A stretch of 64,000 nt of DNA, taken from the NCBI RefSeq assembly GCF_022347545.1, contig NZ_JAKREW010000026.1, forward strand, positions 1 through 64,000, given 5' to 3'. The stretch comes from Terribium retamae. Lineage in GTDB: Bacteria; Pseudomonadota; Alphaproteobacteria; Rhizobiales; Rhizobiaceae. This document shows positions 9,047 through 18,243 of the stretch, in pieces (position 1 is the first letter of the stretch; each line of letters begins with the position of its first letter). A program made the translations under genes and the position numbers. The notes below the pieces were generated by a model. That model was given only the letters and a program-made list of their open reading frames with translations, was not told the origin of the DNA and did not search any database.

Positions 9047-9391
9047 ATGGCGCCGAGATCGTCAGCTTTGCTGTTCCTGCTTCTGCTCGCCGGATGTGCG
9101 GGCGATTCTTCGCTAGTCTCGCGCCAGGATGCGGACCTGCAGTCATCGATCCAATACGACAAGGTCGAGTGCAAGAGGCTGATTGCTCAGCGCAACGCGC
9201 TCGCCAGCGCCAACGGGCTTGCAACTGATGCCAAGCCGGTCTTCGCGGAAACGCCGCTCGGCCTCGGCCCTGTGCTGCCGGATACACGCTCGGCGAAGAG
9301 ACAGTCGGCCGACAAGGCAGCCGCTGAAATCGACGCCATGAATCGCTCTCTGATCAGGCGCCAGTGCATTCCGAAGCCTCCGGAAAGCTGA
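9047..9391 (+). CDS. Small putative lipoprotein of unknown function
   Basis: 114-residue protein beginning MAPRSSALLFLLLLAGCAG, a short lipoprotein signal with lipobox LAGC and the acylated cysteine at residue 17. The mature part is hydrophilic, with a few cysteines (VECKRLIAQRN and IRRQCIPKPPES at the end) and no domain that I recognise. ATG 9047 is preceded by GGAG nine bases upstream; an ATG at 9032 would add five residues. The frame stays open far upstream into the fadD-like gene, but that part has no lipoprotein logic. It is probably anchored in the periplasmic face of a membrane. Confidence 0.65.
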   Translation: MAPRSSALLFLLLLAGCAGDSSLVSRQDADLQSSIQYDKVECKRLIAQRNALASANGLATDAKPVFAETPLGLGPVLPDTRSAKRQSADKAAAEIDAMNRSLIRRQCIPKPPES

Positions 9392-9407
9392 TTGGAGCGT
9401 CCGCTCT

Positions 9408-10358
9408 TCAATAGCCGGCGGAGCGATCGACCGTGTTCTGCAGCGGTTCGCCGCGTTCGAAAGCCGCCATTTGCGCCAGCATGATCGGCACGAGATGGTT
9501 GGGATCGGACGTCGCGGCAGCGTGCGGCGTCACGTACACTTTCGGATGGCTCCATAGCGGGCTGGTCTTCGGCAGAGGTTCTACCTCGAACACGTCGAGG
9601 CTTGCTTCCTTGAGAATGCCTTCGTCCAGCGCGCGCAGGATATCGTCATCTTTCTGCAGTCGGCCACGCCCGGCATTGATGAGCACGGCGCCTCCCAGGC
9701 CGTTGCGACGGCGCAGTTCCTTGAGCAGTCCGTAGTTGACGATGCCGCGCGTCGTCGGCGTCAGCGGCAAAAGCACCACCAGGATATCTGTGGCATTGAG
9801 GAAAGGGATCAAACCACTGTCGCCGACATAGCCGGTAGCGCCGTCCATCGGATGTGATGTGCGCGACCAGCCATTGACGCAAAATCCGAGCGACAGCAGC
9901 ACCGAAGCCGCGGCACGGCCGAGTGTCCCCAACCCCATGATGCCGACTGAGATGTCGCCTGCGGGCCGCTGTTGTGGCTCATGCCAGGTCTTCTTTTGCT
10001 GCTGTTGGCGATAAAGCGCGCCCTGGCGGTGGTGGTCGAGTACGCGCCAAACCACATACTCGGTCATGTATTGCGTCAGGTTATCGGCCACCACTTTGAC
10101 GATCGGCACGTCGGGCAGGCCCGGATCGTTGAAGATGTGGTCGACACCGGCGCCGATCGAGAAGATGGCGCGCAGGTTCGGCAGGCCCGCAAGCAGGTTC
10201 GGCTTGTGTTTCCACACCACGGCGTAGGCGATCGACGGATCGGAGGTGCCCGCAGGTTCTGTCACCACCTCGCGCTCGGCGGAAAGCAGTTCATGCCAGC
10301 GCTGCGGGTGGAATCCGGTGACCGAAAGCAGGACACGGCCTTTTTCCAGATCTGGCAT
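9408..10358 (-). CDS. ghrA: D-2-hydroxyacid dehydrogenase, glyoxylate/hydroxypyruvate reductase A type
   Basis: 316-residue NAD(P)-dependent dehydrogenase of the D-isomer 2-hydroxyacid family. The cofactor fold shows GIMGLGTLGRAAASV, the active-site arginine region reads INAGRGRL, the glutamate is in DVFEVEPLP, and the histidine is in TPHAAATSDP. The short catalytic domain opening VLLSVTGFHPQRWHELL resembles GhrA, which reduces glyoxylate and hydroxypyruvate. It sits between the convergent lipoprotein gene and the yej operon, 42 bases downstream of yejF on the same strand, so readthrough from that operon is possible. The gene symbol rests on overall resemblance; the substrate could be another 2-keto acid. 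Confidence 0.8.
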   Translation of the reverse strand: MPDLEKGRVLLSVTGFHPQRWHELLSAEREVVTEPAGTSDPSIAYAVVWKHKPNLLAGLPNLRAIFSIGAGVDHIFNDPGLPDVPIVKVVADNLTQYMTEYVVWRVLDHHRQGALYRQQQQKKTWHEPQQRPAGDISVGIMGLGTLGRAAASVLLSLGFCVNGWSRTSHPMDGATGYVGDSGLIPFLNATDILVVLLPLTPTTRGIVNYGLLKELRRRNGLGGAVLINAGRGRLQKDDDILRALDEGILKEASLDVFEVEPLPKTSPLWSHPKVYVTPHAAATSDPNHLVPIMLAQMAAFERGEPLQNTVDRSAGY

Positions 10359-10400
10359 TTCGTGTTTTCTTCCCCGAGAAGTTGCGCGTCGGTGCTATCG

Positions 10401-12032
10401 TTAGTCGTTGACCGCACCAAGTGGCGCGGTCTCGATGCGGAAAGCCGCCGAGATCAGGGCCTTAGTATACTCGGTCTGTGGTCGTTCGAAAATTTGTTCG
10501 GATGGTCCAGCCTCGACCACCTTGCCGTTGCGCATGACGATGACGTCGTTGGCCAGTGCGCGGATGACCTTCAGATCGTGGCTGATGAATAAATATGCCA
10601 GATTGTGCTTGGTCTGCAGGCTGCGCAAAAGATCCACCACCTGCGCTTGGACACTCATGTCGAGTGCCGAAGTCGGCTCGTCCAGCATGACGAAGCGCGG
10701 CTTCAGGACCATGGCGCGCGCGATCGCGACCCGCTGGCGCTGGCCGCCGGAGAATTCGTGCGGGTAGCGGAAGCGCGTCGAGGGATCGAGGCCGACCTCG
10801 GTCAGAACATCGACGACCCGCTGGTCACGGTCGTCGGCGCTGAGTTTCGGCTCATGGATCTTCAGCCCTTCCTCGATGATCTCGGCGATCGACATGCGTG
10901 GGCTGAGAGAACCGAACGGGTCCTGGAAGACGATCTGCAGTTCGCTGCGCAGCGGCCGCATGGCACTGAAGGAAAGTTTGTTGATGTCGCGTCCGTCGAA
11001 CTGGATCGCACCTGTCGAAGAGATCATGCGCGACAGTGCCAGGCCGAGTGTCGTCTTGCCGGAACCGGATTCGCCGACGACGCCAAGCGTCTGACCGGCC
11101 CGCACAGTCACGTCGATGCCGTCCACGGCCTTCACATGATCGACCACGCGGCGGAAAAAGCCCTGCTTGATCGGGAACCAGACCTTGATGTCGTCGCCGC
11201 GCATCACCGCCTTGGCATTTGCATCGGCAACCGGCGGCCGCCCTTTCGGCTCGGCGGCGAGCAGATGACGCGTATAGGCATGTTGCGGATTGCCGAAGAT
11301 TTCCTTGGTCGGGCCGCTCTCGACGATCTTGCCCTTGGTCATCACGCAGACCCGGTCGGCGATCTTGCGCACAATGCCGAGGTCGTGGGTGATGAACAGC
11401 ATCGACATGCCGTTCTTCGTCTTCAGCTTGGCCAGCAGCTCCAGGATCTGCGCCTGAACCGTCACGTCGAGTGCGGTGGTCGGCTCGTCGGCAATCAGGA
11501 GCTGAGGCTCGTTTGCCAGCGCCATGGCGATCATGACACGCTGACGCTGACCGCCGGAAAGCTGGTGGGGATAGGCGTCGAGCCGCTTTTCCGGTTCCCG
11601 GATGCCGACTTCGTTCAGCAGTTCCAGTGTGCGCTTGCGTGCCTGGACCTCGCCCATGCCCTGGTGCAGCTTCAGGATTTCGCCGATCTGCCGCTCGATC
11701 GTGTGCAGCGGGTTGAGCGACGTCATCGGCTCCTGGAAGATCATGGTGATCTTGTTGCCGCGCACGCTGCGCAGCTGCCGCTCGTCAAGCTTGAGCAGGT
11801 CCTGGCCGCCGAACAGGATCTGGCCGGACGGATGACTGGCCGGCGGATAGGGCAGGAGCTTCAGCACCGAAAGCGCCGAGACCGATTTGCCGGAGCCGGA
11901 TTCGCCTACCAATGCCACCGTCTCGCCCTTGGCGATATCGAAGGAGATATGGTCGACGGCGGTCGAGACCTTGCCGCCCTGCAGGAAGGCAACGGAAAGA
12001 TCGTTGACGGAGAGAAGGGGCGTCTCGCTCAC
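10401..12032 (-). CDS. yejF: Peptide ABC transporter ATP-binding protein YejF (fused double ATPase)
   Basis: 543-residue cytoplasmic ATPase with two complete ABC modules in one chain, the hallmark of YejF/GsiA-type proteins. Module 1 has Walker A GESGSGKS at residues 43-50, signature LSGGQRQRVMIAMAL and Walker B LLIADEP. Module 2 has Walker A GESGSGKTT near residue 320, signature FSGGQRQRVAIARAM and Walker B FVMLDEP. The two sites therefore both look competent. It overlaps the yejE stop by four bases and closes the operon yejA-yejA-yejB-yejE-yejF. In E. coli this importer takes up peptides including microcin C; the natural substrate here is not known. Confidence 0.92.
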   Translation of the reverse strand: MSETPLLSVNDLSVAFLQGGKVSTAVDHISFDIAKGETVALVGESGSGKSVSALSVLKLLPYPPASHPSGQILFGGQDLLKLDERQLRSVRGNKITMIFQEPMTSLNPLHTIERQIGEILKLHQGMGEVQARKRTLELLNEVGIREPEKRLDAYPHQLSGGQRQRVMIAMALANEPQLLIADEPTTALDVTVQAQILELLAKLKTKNGMSMLFITHDLGIVRKIADRVCVMTKGKIVESGPTKEIFGNPQHAYTRHLLAAEPKGRPPVADANAKAVMRGDDIKVWFPIKQGFFRRVVDHVKAVDGIDVTVRAGQTLGVVGESGSGKTTLGLALSRMISSTGAIQFDGRDINKLSFSAMRPLRSELQIVFQDPFGSLSPRMSIAEIIEEGLKIHEPKLSADDRDQRVVDVLTEVGLDPSTRFRYPHEFSGGQRQRVAIARAMVLKPRFVMLDEPTSALDMSVQAQVVDLLRSLQTKHNLAYLFISHDLKVIRALANDVIVMRNGKVVEAGPSEQIFERPQTEYTKALISAAFRIETAPLGAVND

Positions 12033-13174
12033 TTGAACGTCTTCCTCGGGTCGAAGGCGTCACGGGTCGCTTCGCCGATGAAGATCAGCAGCGACAACAT
12101 CACCGAGATGACGACGAAGCCGGACAGGCCGAGCCAGGGTGCGTTGAGGTTACGCTGCCCCTGTTTCAGCAATTCGCCTAGCGAAGCCGAACCGGGCGGC
12201 AGGCCAAAGCCGAGGAAGTCGAGCGAGGTCAGCGTCGAGATCGACCCGTTCAGGATGAAAGGCAGGAAGGTCAGCGTCGCAACCATGGCGTTGGGCAGCA
12301 GATGGCGGAAGATGATCGTGCCGTTCGGCACGCCAAGCGCGCGCGCTGCGTTGACATATTCGAAGTTCCGGGCGCGCAGGAATTCCGCCCGCACGACGCC
12401 TACGAAGGCGACCCAGGAAAACAGCAGCATCAGACCGAGCAAGATGAAGAAGCCGGGCGGTAGCACCGCGGCAACGATGAGCAGAAGATAAAGCACCGGG
12501 ATCGCCGACCAGATTTCGATGAAGCGCTGGAACAGCAGGTCGGTCCAGCCGCCGAAATAACCTTGGATCGCGCCGGCCGAGACACCGATCAGCGCCGAAC
12601 CGAGCGTCAGGACCAGGCCGAACAGCACGGAAATGCGGAAGCCGTAGATCACGCGCGCCAGCACGTCGCGTGCCTGGTCGTCCGTGCCCAGCCAGTTCCA
12701 GTTGCCGACGATGCAGTCGGGGTCGGCCGTCTTCTGAGGATATTGCGCGCAACGCCTTTCCGCATCGTACATCCAGGATGGTTTGGATGGAGCCGGCTCC
12801 GGCACGGCGTTGTTGACTGAACGGTAGGAATAGCGGATCGGGGGCCAGATCATCCAGCCATTGGCGTTGATCTCGTCGCGGATCACTGGATCGCGATAGT
12901 CGGTGACGGCGTAGAAGCCACCGAATTTTTCTTCCGGGTAGGCGACCAGAACTGGAAACAGGATCTCGCCTTTGTAGGACGCGATGATCGGTTTGTCGTT
13001 GGCGATGAGTTCCGAACCCAGCGACGATACGAACAGCACGAGGAAGATCCACAGGGACCAGTAGCCGCGCCGGTTGGCCTTGAAATTGGCCCAGCGGCGC
13101 TGATTGAGCGGAGACACCTTCGGACGGCCGATCGGTGCGGCCTCGGCAACGGGATTGGCTGGCACGTCCGCCAT
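12029..13174 (-). CDS. yejE: Peptide ABC transporter permease YejE
   Basis: 381-residue inner-membrane permease. It opens with a cytoplasmic stretch (SPLNQRRWANFKANRRGYWS), one membrane helix, and then the long periplasmic insertion with KPSWMYDAERRCAQ and LGTDDQARDVLARVIYGFR that is characteristic of YejE. The BPD_transp_1 membrane domain with its EAA-type loop (YVNAARALGVPN) follows. The ATG at 13174 shares one base with the yejB stop (TGATG), so the start is well fixed even though the frame remains open further upstream. It is the partner of YejB. Confidence 0.92.
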   Translation of the reverse strand: MADVPANPVAEAAPIGRPKVSPLNQRRWANFKANRRGYWSLWIFLVLFVSSLGSELIANDKPIIASYKGEILFPVLVAYPEEKFGGFYAVTDYRDPVIRDEINANGWMIWPPIRYSYRSVNNAVPEPAPSKPSWMYDAERRCAQYPQKTADPDCIVGNWNWLGTDDQARDVLARVIYGFRISVLFGLVLTLGSALIGVSAGAIQGYFGGWTDLLFQRFIEIWSAIPVLYLLLIVAAVLPPGFFILLGLMLLFSWVAFVGVVRAEFLRARNFEYVNAARALGVPNGTIIFRHLLPNAMVATLTFLPFILNGSISTLTSLDFLGFGLPPGSASLGELLKQGQRNLNAPWLGLSGFVVISVMLSLLIFIGEATRDAFDPRKTFK

Positions 13175-14280
13175 CACACGTCCCTCCGCTCGAAGTCGAT
13201 GCGCGGATCGATCCATGTGTAGGTGAGGTCGGAGATCAGGCTGACGAACAGGCCGATCAACGACATGATGTAGAGATTGGCGAAGACGACCGGGTAGTCG
13301 CGATCGACCACGGATTTGAAGCCGAGCAGGCCAAGTCCGTCGAGCGAGAAGATGTTCTCGATCAGCAGTGAGCCGGAGAAGAAGGCCGAGATGAAGGCGC
13401 CGGGGAAGCCGGCGATGACGATCAGCATCGCGTTGCGGAAAACGTGGCCGTACAGCACCTGCCGTTCGGAAAGACCCTTGGCGCGCGCCGTCACCACATA
13501 TTGCTTGCGGATCTCCTCCAGGAAGGAATTCTTCGTCAGCAGCGTCGAAGTGGCGAAGGCCGACAGCACCATGGCGGTCAGCGGCAGCGTGAGATGCCAG
13601 AAATAATCGAGAATGCGCTGGGGCCAGGACAGCTGGTCCCAATTGTCGGACGTCAGGCCGCGCAGTGGGAACCAGTCCCAGAACGAGCCGCCGGCGAAAA
13701 GGATCATCAGCAGGATACCGAACAGGAAGCCTGGAATGGCGTAGCCAATGATGACGATGGCGCTGGTCCAGGTGTCGAAGGAGGAACCGTCCTTCACCGC
13801 CTTGCGGATGCCGAGCGGGATCGAGATCAGATAGGAAAGCAGCGTGATCCACAGGCCGATCGAGATCGAAACCGGCATCTTTTCCAGGATCAGGTTCACC
13901 ACCGAAATATCGCGGAAGTAGCTGTCGCCGAAATCGAAGCGGGCATAGTTCCACAGCATCAGTCCGAAGCGCTCGAGTGGCGGCTTGTCGAAACCGAACT
14001 GCTTTTCCAGCTTGGCGATGAATTCGGGATCGAGCCCCTGCGCGCCGCGGTATTTGGAGTTGACGCTGGCGGCCGGGTCGAAATTGTTGCCGCCGGCGAG
14101 ATCGCCACCGCCACCGCCGCCCAGGCGATCGGAGGCACTGCCGCCCTGGTTGGTCAGCTTGGCGATGACCTGCTCGACCGGCCCGCCGGGCGCGAACTGC
14201 ACCACCACGAAGGAAATCGCCATGATGCCGAACAGGGTCGGGATCATCAGAAGCAGCCGGCGCAGTATATAGGCGCCCAT
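13174..14280 (-). CDS. yejB: Peptide ABC transporter permease YejB
   Basis: 368-residue permease starting MGAYILRRLLLMIPTLFGI, with the FAPGGPVEQ motif after helix 1, as in YejB. The periplasmic insertion contains a Gly-rich run of five to six glycines near residue 60, followed by GLDPEFIAKLEKQFGFDKP. Membrane helices and the ATPase-docking loop (YVVTARAKGLSERQ) follow. It lies downstream of the two binding-protein genes with a 63-base gap and overlaps yejE by one base. The subunit order and insertions separate this system from the dpp system at the left end of the window. Confidence 0.92.
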   Translation of the reverse strand: MGAYILRRLLLMIPTLFGIMAISFVVVQFAPGGPVEQVIAKLTNQGGSASDRLGGGGGGDLAGGNNFDPAASVNSKYRGAQGLDPEFIAKLEKQFGFDKPPLERFGLMLWNYARFDFGDSYFRDISVVNLILEKMPVSISIGLWITLLSYLISIPLGIRKAVKDGSSFDTWTSAIVIIGYAIPGFLFGILLMILFAGGSFWDWFPLRGLTSDNWDQLSWPQRILDYFWHLTLPLTAMVLSAFATSTLLTKNSFLEEIRKQYVVTARAKGLSERQVLYGHVFRNAMLIVIAGFPGAFISAFFSGSLLIENIFSLDGLGLLGFKSVVDRDYPVVFANLYIMSLIGLFVSLISDLTYTWIDPRIDFERRDV

Positions 14281-14343
14281 CAGGCCGTGCCTCTCAGGGA
14301 TCGGAAGGTCCCTTGCGTATGATGTCGGATGCCATGCATCCCG

Positions 14344-16209
14344 TCAGGCCTTGCCAATCTTTGCCGCCTTGTTCTTGTCGAACCACCACAGCGATTCAAT
14401 CGGGAAAGCATAGTCGGGCTTCGGCTCCTTGAAACCGAACATGTCCCAGAACGCCACCCAGTGATTCGCGTTGTGATAGTTTGGAATCCAGTCGTGGCGC
14501 GCGCGCAAGACCCGGTCGAGCGCCCGCATGGCGATAATCAGGCTTTGGCGGTCCTTGGCCGCGCCAACGGCGTCGACCAGCGTATCGACAGCAGGATCGG
14601 AGATGCCGGCATAGTTGCGGGTTCCCGGCATCGCTGCGCTGCGTGAATGGAAGAATTGCTCCATCTCGTCCTGCGTCGGCGACGGCGAAAACAGGAATGC
14701 TGCAATGACGAGGTCGAAGTCATACTCCGACAGCCGGCGCTGATATTGCGGCGTGTCGACGATGCGGGAGGTGGCATCGATGCCGACAGCGCGCATGTTC
14801 TCGATGAAAGGAGAAAATCGCTGCGACAGCACTTCTTCGTCGCTTAGCATTTCCAATGTCAGCTTTTCGCCTTTGTCATTCTCGACGAAGGAGCCGGTGC
14901 GTTTCCACCCCGCGTCGGCCAGCAGCTTCGATGCCTTGCCGAGCATCTTGCGATCCCGGCCCGAGCCGTCGGACACCGGCTGCAGCACGGCTTCGCCGAA
15001 CGCTTCTTCAGGGATATTTCCCCGCAGCGGTTCGAGCAGTGCGAGTTCTTCGGCTCCCGGCTTGCCCTCGGCTCGGAAGTCGGAAAGTTCGAACAGCGAC
15101 TGGGAACGATTGTAGAGATCGTAGAAGAAATTGCGCTTTGCCCATTCGAAATCGAAGCAGAGGCCGATGGCCTGCCGCACCCTGACGTCGTTGAAACGGT
15201 CGCGACGGTGGTTAAGCGCTATCGCCTGCATGCGAGGGCGTTTTTCGGTCGGGAACTCACGCTTGACGACCCTGCCTTCCTTCAGCGACGGAAAGTCGTA
15301 GTCGAGCGCCCAACTGCGGGAAACAGATTCTTCGCGGTAGAAGGTGTCGCCCTTCTTGAGGGCTTCAAAATTGGCACGGCGATCGAGGTAGAAGTCAATG
15401 CGGATGCGGTCGAAATTGTTCTGACCGCGATTGACGTTGAGATCGCGGGCCCAGTAATCGGCGACGCGCTCGTATTCGATGGTCTGGCCGGGAGAGACGC
15501 GGCCAACCTTGTAGGCGCCCGAGCCCAGCAGCGGGCGCATGCCGCCCTTGAAGCCGTTGGTCTCGATGTCGGTCCTGGATAGGATCGGAAACCCGATGAT
15601 CGACAGGATGAGCCGCTCGCTCTGCTTGCCGTCGAAAATGAGTCGCAGCGTCTGCTTGTCGTCGGCAACGGCATCGGCGAGGCGCGCCAGCGGGATGGCG
15701 AAATCCGGAGCTCCGTCGCTTTTCAAAAGCTTGTAGGAAAAGGCGGCGTCCTCGGCCGTCAGCGGCGAGCCATCATGGAACCGCGCTTCGGGCCGCAGCT
15801 TGAAGGTGAAACTGTTGCGGTCGGGTGCGATCGTCACCGTCTTCGCGACCAGCCCATACATCGAATCCGGTTCATCCAGTGCCGATGCCATCAGCGAGTC
15901 GAAGCACATTTCCATGCGTGGCGGTGAATCGCCCTTCAAGATGAAGGAGTTCAACGTGTTGAAGGTCTGCGGATTCTGGTTGAACAACCAGCTGAAGGGC
16001 GAGAAGTTGAATGTGCCACCCTTCGGTGCTTCCGGGTTCACATAGTCGAAGTTGCTGAAGCCAGCGGCGTATTTCAGGTCACCAAAGGCCGACAAACCGT
16101 GCAGAGGCGTTTCGGTCGGGCTTGCAGCAAAAACCCGGCTTGGCAGAAGCGCAACGGCTGCCGTCGCTGCTCCAAGCGCCAGAACATCGCGGCGGGATGG
16201 ACCTGCCAT
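14344..16209 (-). CDS. YejA-like extracellular solute-binding protein, Tat-type signal
   Basis: 621-residue SBP_bac_5 protein. The N-terminus MAGPSRRDVLALGAATAAVA followed by a hydrophobic stretch and VFAASP carries a twin-arginine motif (SRRDVL), so export in folded form by Tat is likely. The mature part begins TPLHGLSAFGDLKYAAGFSNFDYVNPEAPKGGTF, which matches the YejA subgroup (FDYVNPxAPKGG). ATG 16209 shares one base with the stop of the preceding yejA gene. It is the second of two tandem binding proteins and the closer one to yejB. The two share the same fold and spacing but differ widely in sequence, so they probably bring different ligands to one permease. Confidence 0.88.
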   Translation of the reverse strand: MAGPSRRDVLALGAATAAVALLPSRVFAASPTETPLHGLSAFGDLKYAAGFSNFDYVNPEAPKGGTFNFSPFSWLFNQNPQTFNTLNSFILKGDSPPRMEMCFDSLMASALDEPDSMYGLVAKTVTIAPDRNSFTFKLRPEARFHDGSPLTAEDAAFSYKLLKSDGAPDFAIPLARLADAVADDKQTLRLIFDGKQSERLILSIIGFPILSRTDIETNGFKGGMRPLLGSGAYKVGRVSPGQTIEYERVADYWARDLNVNRGQNNFDRIRIDFYLDRRANFEALKKGDTFYREESVSRSWALDYDFPSLKEGRVVKREFPTEKRPRMQAIALNHRRDRFNDVRVRQAIGLCFDFEWAKRNFFYDLYNRSQSLFELSDFRAEGKPGAEELALLEPLRGNIPEEAFGEAVLQPVSDGSGRDRKMLGKASKLLADAGWKRTGSFVENDKGEKLTLEMLSDEEVLSQRFSPFIENMRAVGIDATSRIVDTPQYQRRLSEYDFDLVIAAFLFSPSPTQDEMEQFFHSRSAAMPGTRNYAGISDPAVDTLVDAVGAAKDRQSLIIAMRALDRVLRARHDWIPNYHNANHWVAFWDMFGFKEPKPDYAFPIESLWWFDKNKAAKIGKA

Positions 16210-18092
16210 CAATTGAGGCCCTTGTACTTCGCGGCCAGGGCCTTCTCCTTTTCGACATCGACCCACCAGGAATCGATGTCCGGTCCGACATAAGACGGTT
16301 GTTTGTCGGGAATGCCGAACTTGTTCCAATAAGCCAGGCGCACATCCGGGCGGGTGAATTGCGGCACGGCGTAGAAGCTCCACAACAGCACGCGGTCGAG
16401 GGCGCGGGTGGCGGCAATCAGATCATCGCGATCGGTGGCGAAGATGACGCGGTCGACCAGCGCGTCCACGACAGGATCCTTGATACCGGCATAATTGCGG
16501 GAGCCTGGGGAGTCGGCGGCCTTCGATGACCAGAAGTCGCGCTGCTCGTTGCCGGGGGAATCCGACTGCGGCAGAACTTGTGTGGTCATGTCGTAATCGA
16601 AATTGTTGACGCGATTGACGTACTGGCTGCTGTCGACGAAGCGCAGCGTTGCGACGACGCCGATCTTGCGCAGCATGGCGACGTAGGGATTGAGTGTCGC
16701 TTCGGCGCCCTGACGGAAGTCGAGGATTTCGAAGGCGAAGGGCTGCCCGGTCTTGGCGTTGACCATCTTGCCGTCCTTGATCACCCATCCAGCCTGCTTG
16801 AACAGGTCGACCGCCGATTTCAGGATCTTGCGTTCCGCCTGGGGATTGTTGAAGGCTGGAATCTTGAATTCCTCGGTGAACAACTCCGGCGGCAGCTTGT
16901 CCTTGTATTGGTTGAGGATTTCGAGCTCCTTGCCCTGCGGCAAGCCGCTGGAGGCAAGATCCTTGCCCATGAAATAGCTGGTGATGCGCGTATTCAGCCC
17001 AAAGGATTGCGTGCGGTTGATCGTGTCGAAATCGTACAGATAAGACAGTGCCTGACGCACATGCCGATCTTGGAACAGCGGCCTGCGCGTGTTGATGACG
17101 AAGCCTTGGAAATTGGCGAGCGCCGCAGCGGGGAACTGCCTTTTGATGACGTCGCCGGCCTTCAAGGATGGGAAGTCGTATTTCGTCATCCAGTTGCGAC
17201 CGCTGTTTTCGACGTTGATGTCTTCGAGGCCGCCCTTGGTGAAGGCGAGCCATGCGGCGCTGTCGTCGAGGAAGTAGACGTACCGTTTGATGTCGAAATT
17301 CTCGCGGCCGATCTTCACCGGCAGTTTGGCGCCCCAATAGTCCGGCACGCGCTCCCAAATGATCTCCGTCCCTGGCTTGAAGTTCTTCACCTTGTAGGCA
17401 CCAGAACCCAACGGGATTTCCAAAGTGGGTTTGGTTATGTCGCGCTTGTTACCCTTGGCGTCCGTGCCTTCCCACCAATGCTTGGGCAACACGACAAGAT
17501 CGCCCATGATCTTCGGCAGTTCGCGGTTGCCTTTCTGGTCGAAACGGAATTCCACCTCGCGTTCGCCGACCGCCACTGCCTCGGTGACGTTGGCGAAATA
17601 GCGGTTGTACATCGGGCTGTTGGTCTTCAGGACACTGAAGGACCAGATCACGTCGTCGACGGTGATCGGCTTGCCGTCATGCCATTTCGCGCGCGGGTCC
17701 AGGCGGTAGGTGGCGGAGGAATAGTCGGCCGGGTATTTATAAGCTTCGGCAACCAACGGGTGGCTGACGCTGCCTTCGTCGATCGCTTGTTCCATCAGCG
17801 TTTCGTAAAGAAGGCCGCCGCCAAACGGTGCAAAACCAGCAGCTGGCGAACCTTGCACGATGTAAGGATTGAAGCTGTCGTAGGTACCGATGACCGTCGA
17901 ATTCAGCGTGCCGCCCTTTGGCGCGTCCGGATTGACGTAGTCGTAGCGCTGGAAATTCTGGCCGTATTTCGATTCGCCGAGCAGCGAAGAAGTGGTGCGC
18001 CATTCGTCGGCCATTGCTGCCTGGATACCGATGGCAAGGACGGCACCTGCCGCCAGCAACTTCAAGGGCATCCCGAGCCAGAAACGCTGCAT
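16209..18092 (-). CDS. yejA: YejA-like extracellular solute-binding protein, Sec-type signal
   Basis: 627-residue periplasmic peptide-binding protein, first gene of the yej operon. The signal peptide MQRFWLGMPLKLLAAGAVLA ends near AMA, before DEWRTTSSLLGESKYG; there is no twin arginine. YejA features follow: RYDYVNPDAPKGGTLN, YETLMEQAIDEGSVSHPLVAEAY, DPRAKWHDGKPITVDDV and GSGAYKVKNFKPGTEI. It overlaps the next yejA-like gene by one base. The neighbouring gene on the right, for cytochrome c, ends on the same strand before a strong terminator, so the operon promoter must lie in 18093-18190. Confidence 0.9.
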   Translation of the reverse strand: MQRFWLGMPLKLLAAGAVLAIGIQAAMADEWRTTSSLLGESKYGQNFQRYDYVNPDAPKGGTLNSTVIGTYDSFNPYIVQGSPAAGFAPFGGGLLYETLMEQAIDEGSVSHPLVAEAYKYPADYSSATYRLDPRAKWHDGKPITVDDVIWSFSVLKTNSPMYNRYFANVTEAVAVGEREVEFRFDQKGNRELPKIMGDLVVLPKHWWEGTDAKGNKRDITKPTLEIPLGSGAYKVKNFKPGTEIIWERVPDYWGAKLPVKIGRENFDIKRYVYFLDDSAAWLAFTKGGLEDINVENSGRNWMTKYDFPSLKAGDVIKRQFPAAALANFQGFVINTRRPLFQDRHVRQALSYLYDFDTINRTQSFGLNTRITSYFMGKDLASSGLPQGKELEILNQYKDKLPPELFTEEFKIPAFNNPQAERKILKSAVDLFKQAGWVIKDGKMVNAKTGQPFAFEILDFRQGAEATLNPYVAMLRKIGVVATLRFVDSSQYVNRVNNFDYDMTTQVLPQSDSPGNEQRDFWSSKAADSPGSRNYAGIKDPVVDALVDRVIFATDRDDLIAATRALDRVLLWSFYAVPQFTRPDVRLAYWNKFGIPDKQPSYVGPDIDSWWVDVEKEKALAAKYKGLN

Positions 18093-18190
18093 CCCTGATC
18101 CTTCTGCCTGTAGTCTGTTGGAACCGGCACTTTAGCTTATTCGCGGCCTGCGAAAACCGGCAGAACCTGCCTTATTTGCCCGCATGCAAC

Positions 18191-18218
18191 AAAAAAGCCG
18201 GGTCAAACCCGGCTTTTT
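18191..18218 (-). terminator. Intrinsic terminator after the cytochrome c gene
   Basis: Perfect stem AAAAAGCCGGGT / ACCCGGCTTTTT around a three-base loop (18192-18203 and 18207-18218). Both ends carry A/T runs, so it can work in either direction. Here it ends the cytochrome c transcript on the minus strand and insulates the yej operon. Confidence 0.85.
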
Positions 18219-18243
18219 CATGATTTCCAAGATGACAAATCCG

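Noticed and set aside
10605..12491. A 628-codon open frame on the plus strand
   Set aside because: Antisense to yejF and yejE, both of which have intact family motifs; the plus frame has none.
12029..13954. yejE appearing to start 260 codons earlier
   Set aside because: The upstream part lies out of frame inside yejB, while ATG 13174 gives a normal YejE N-terminus and overlaps the yejB stop by one base.
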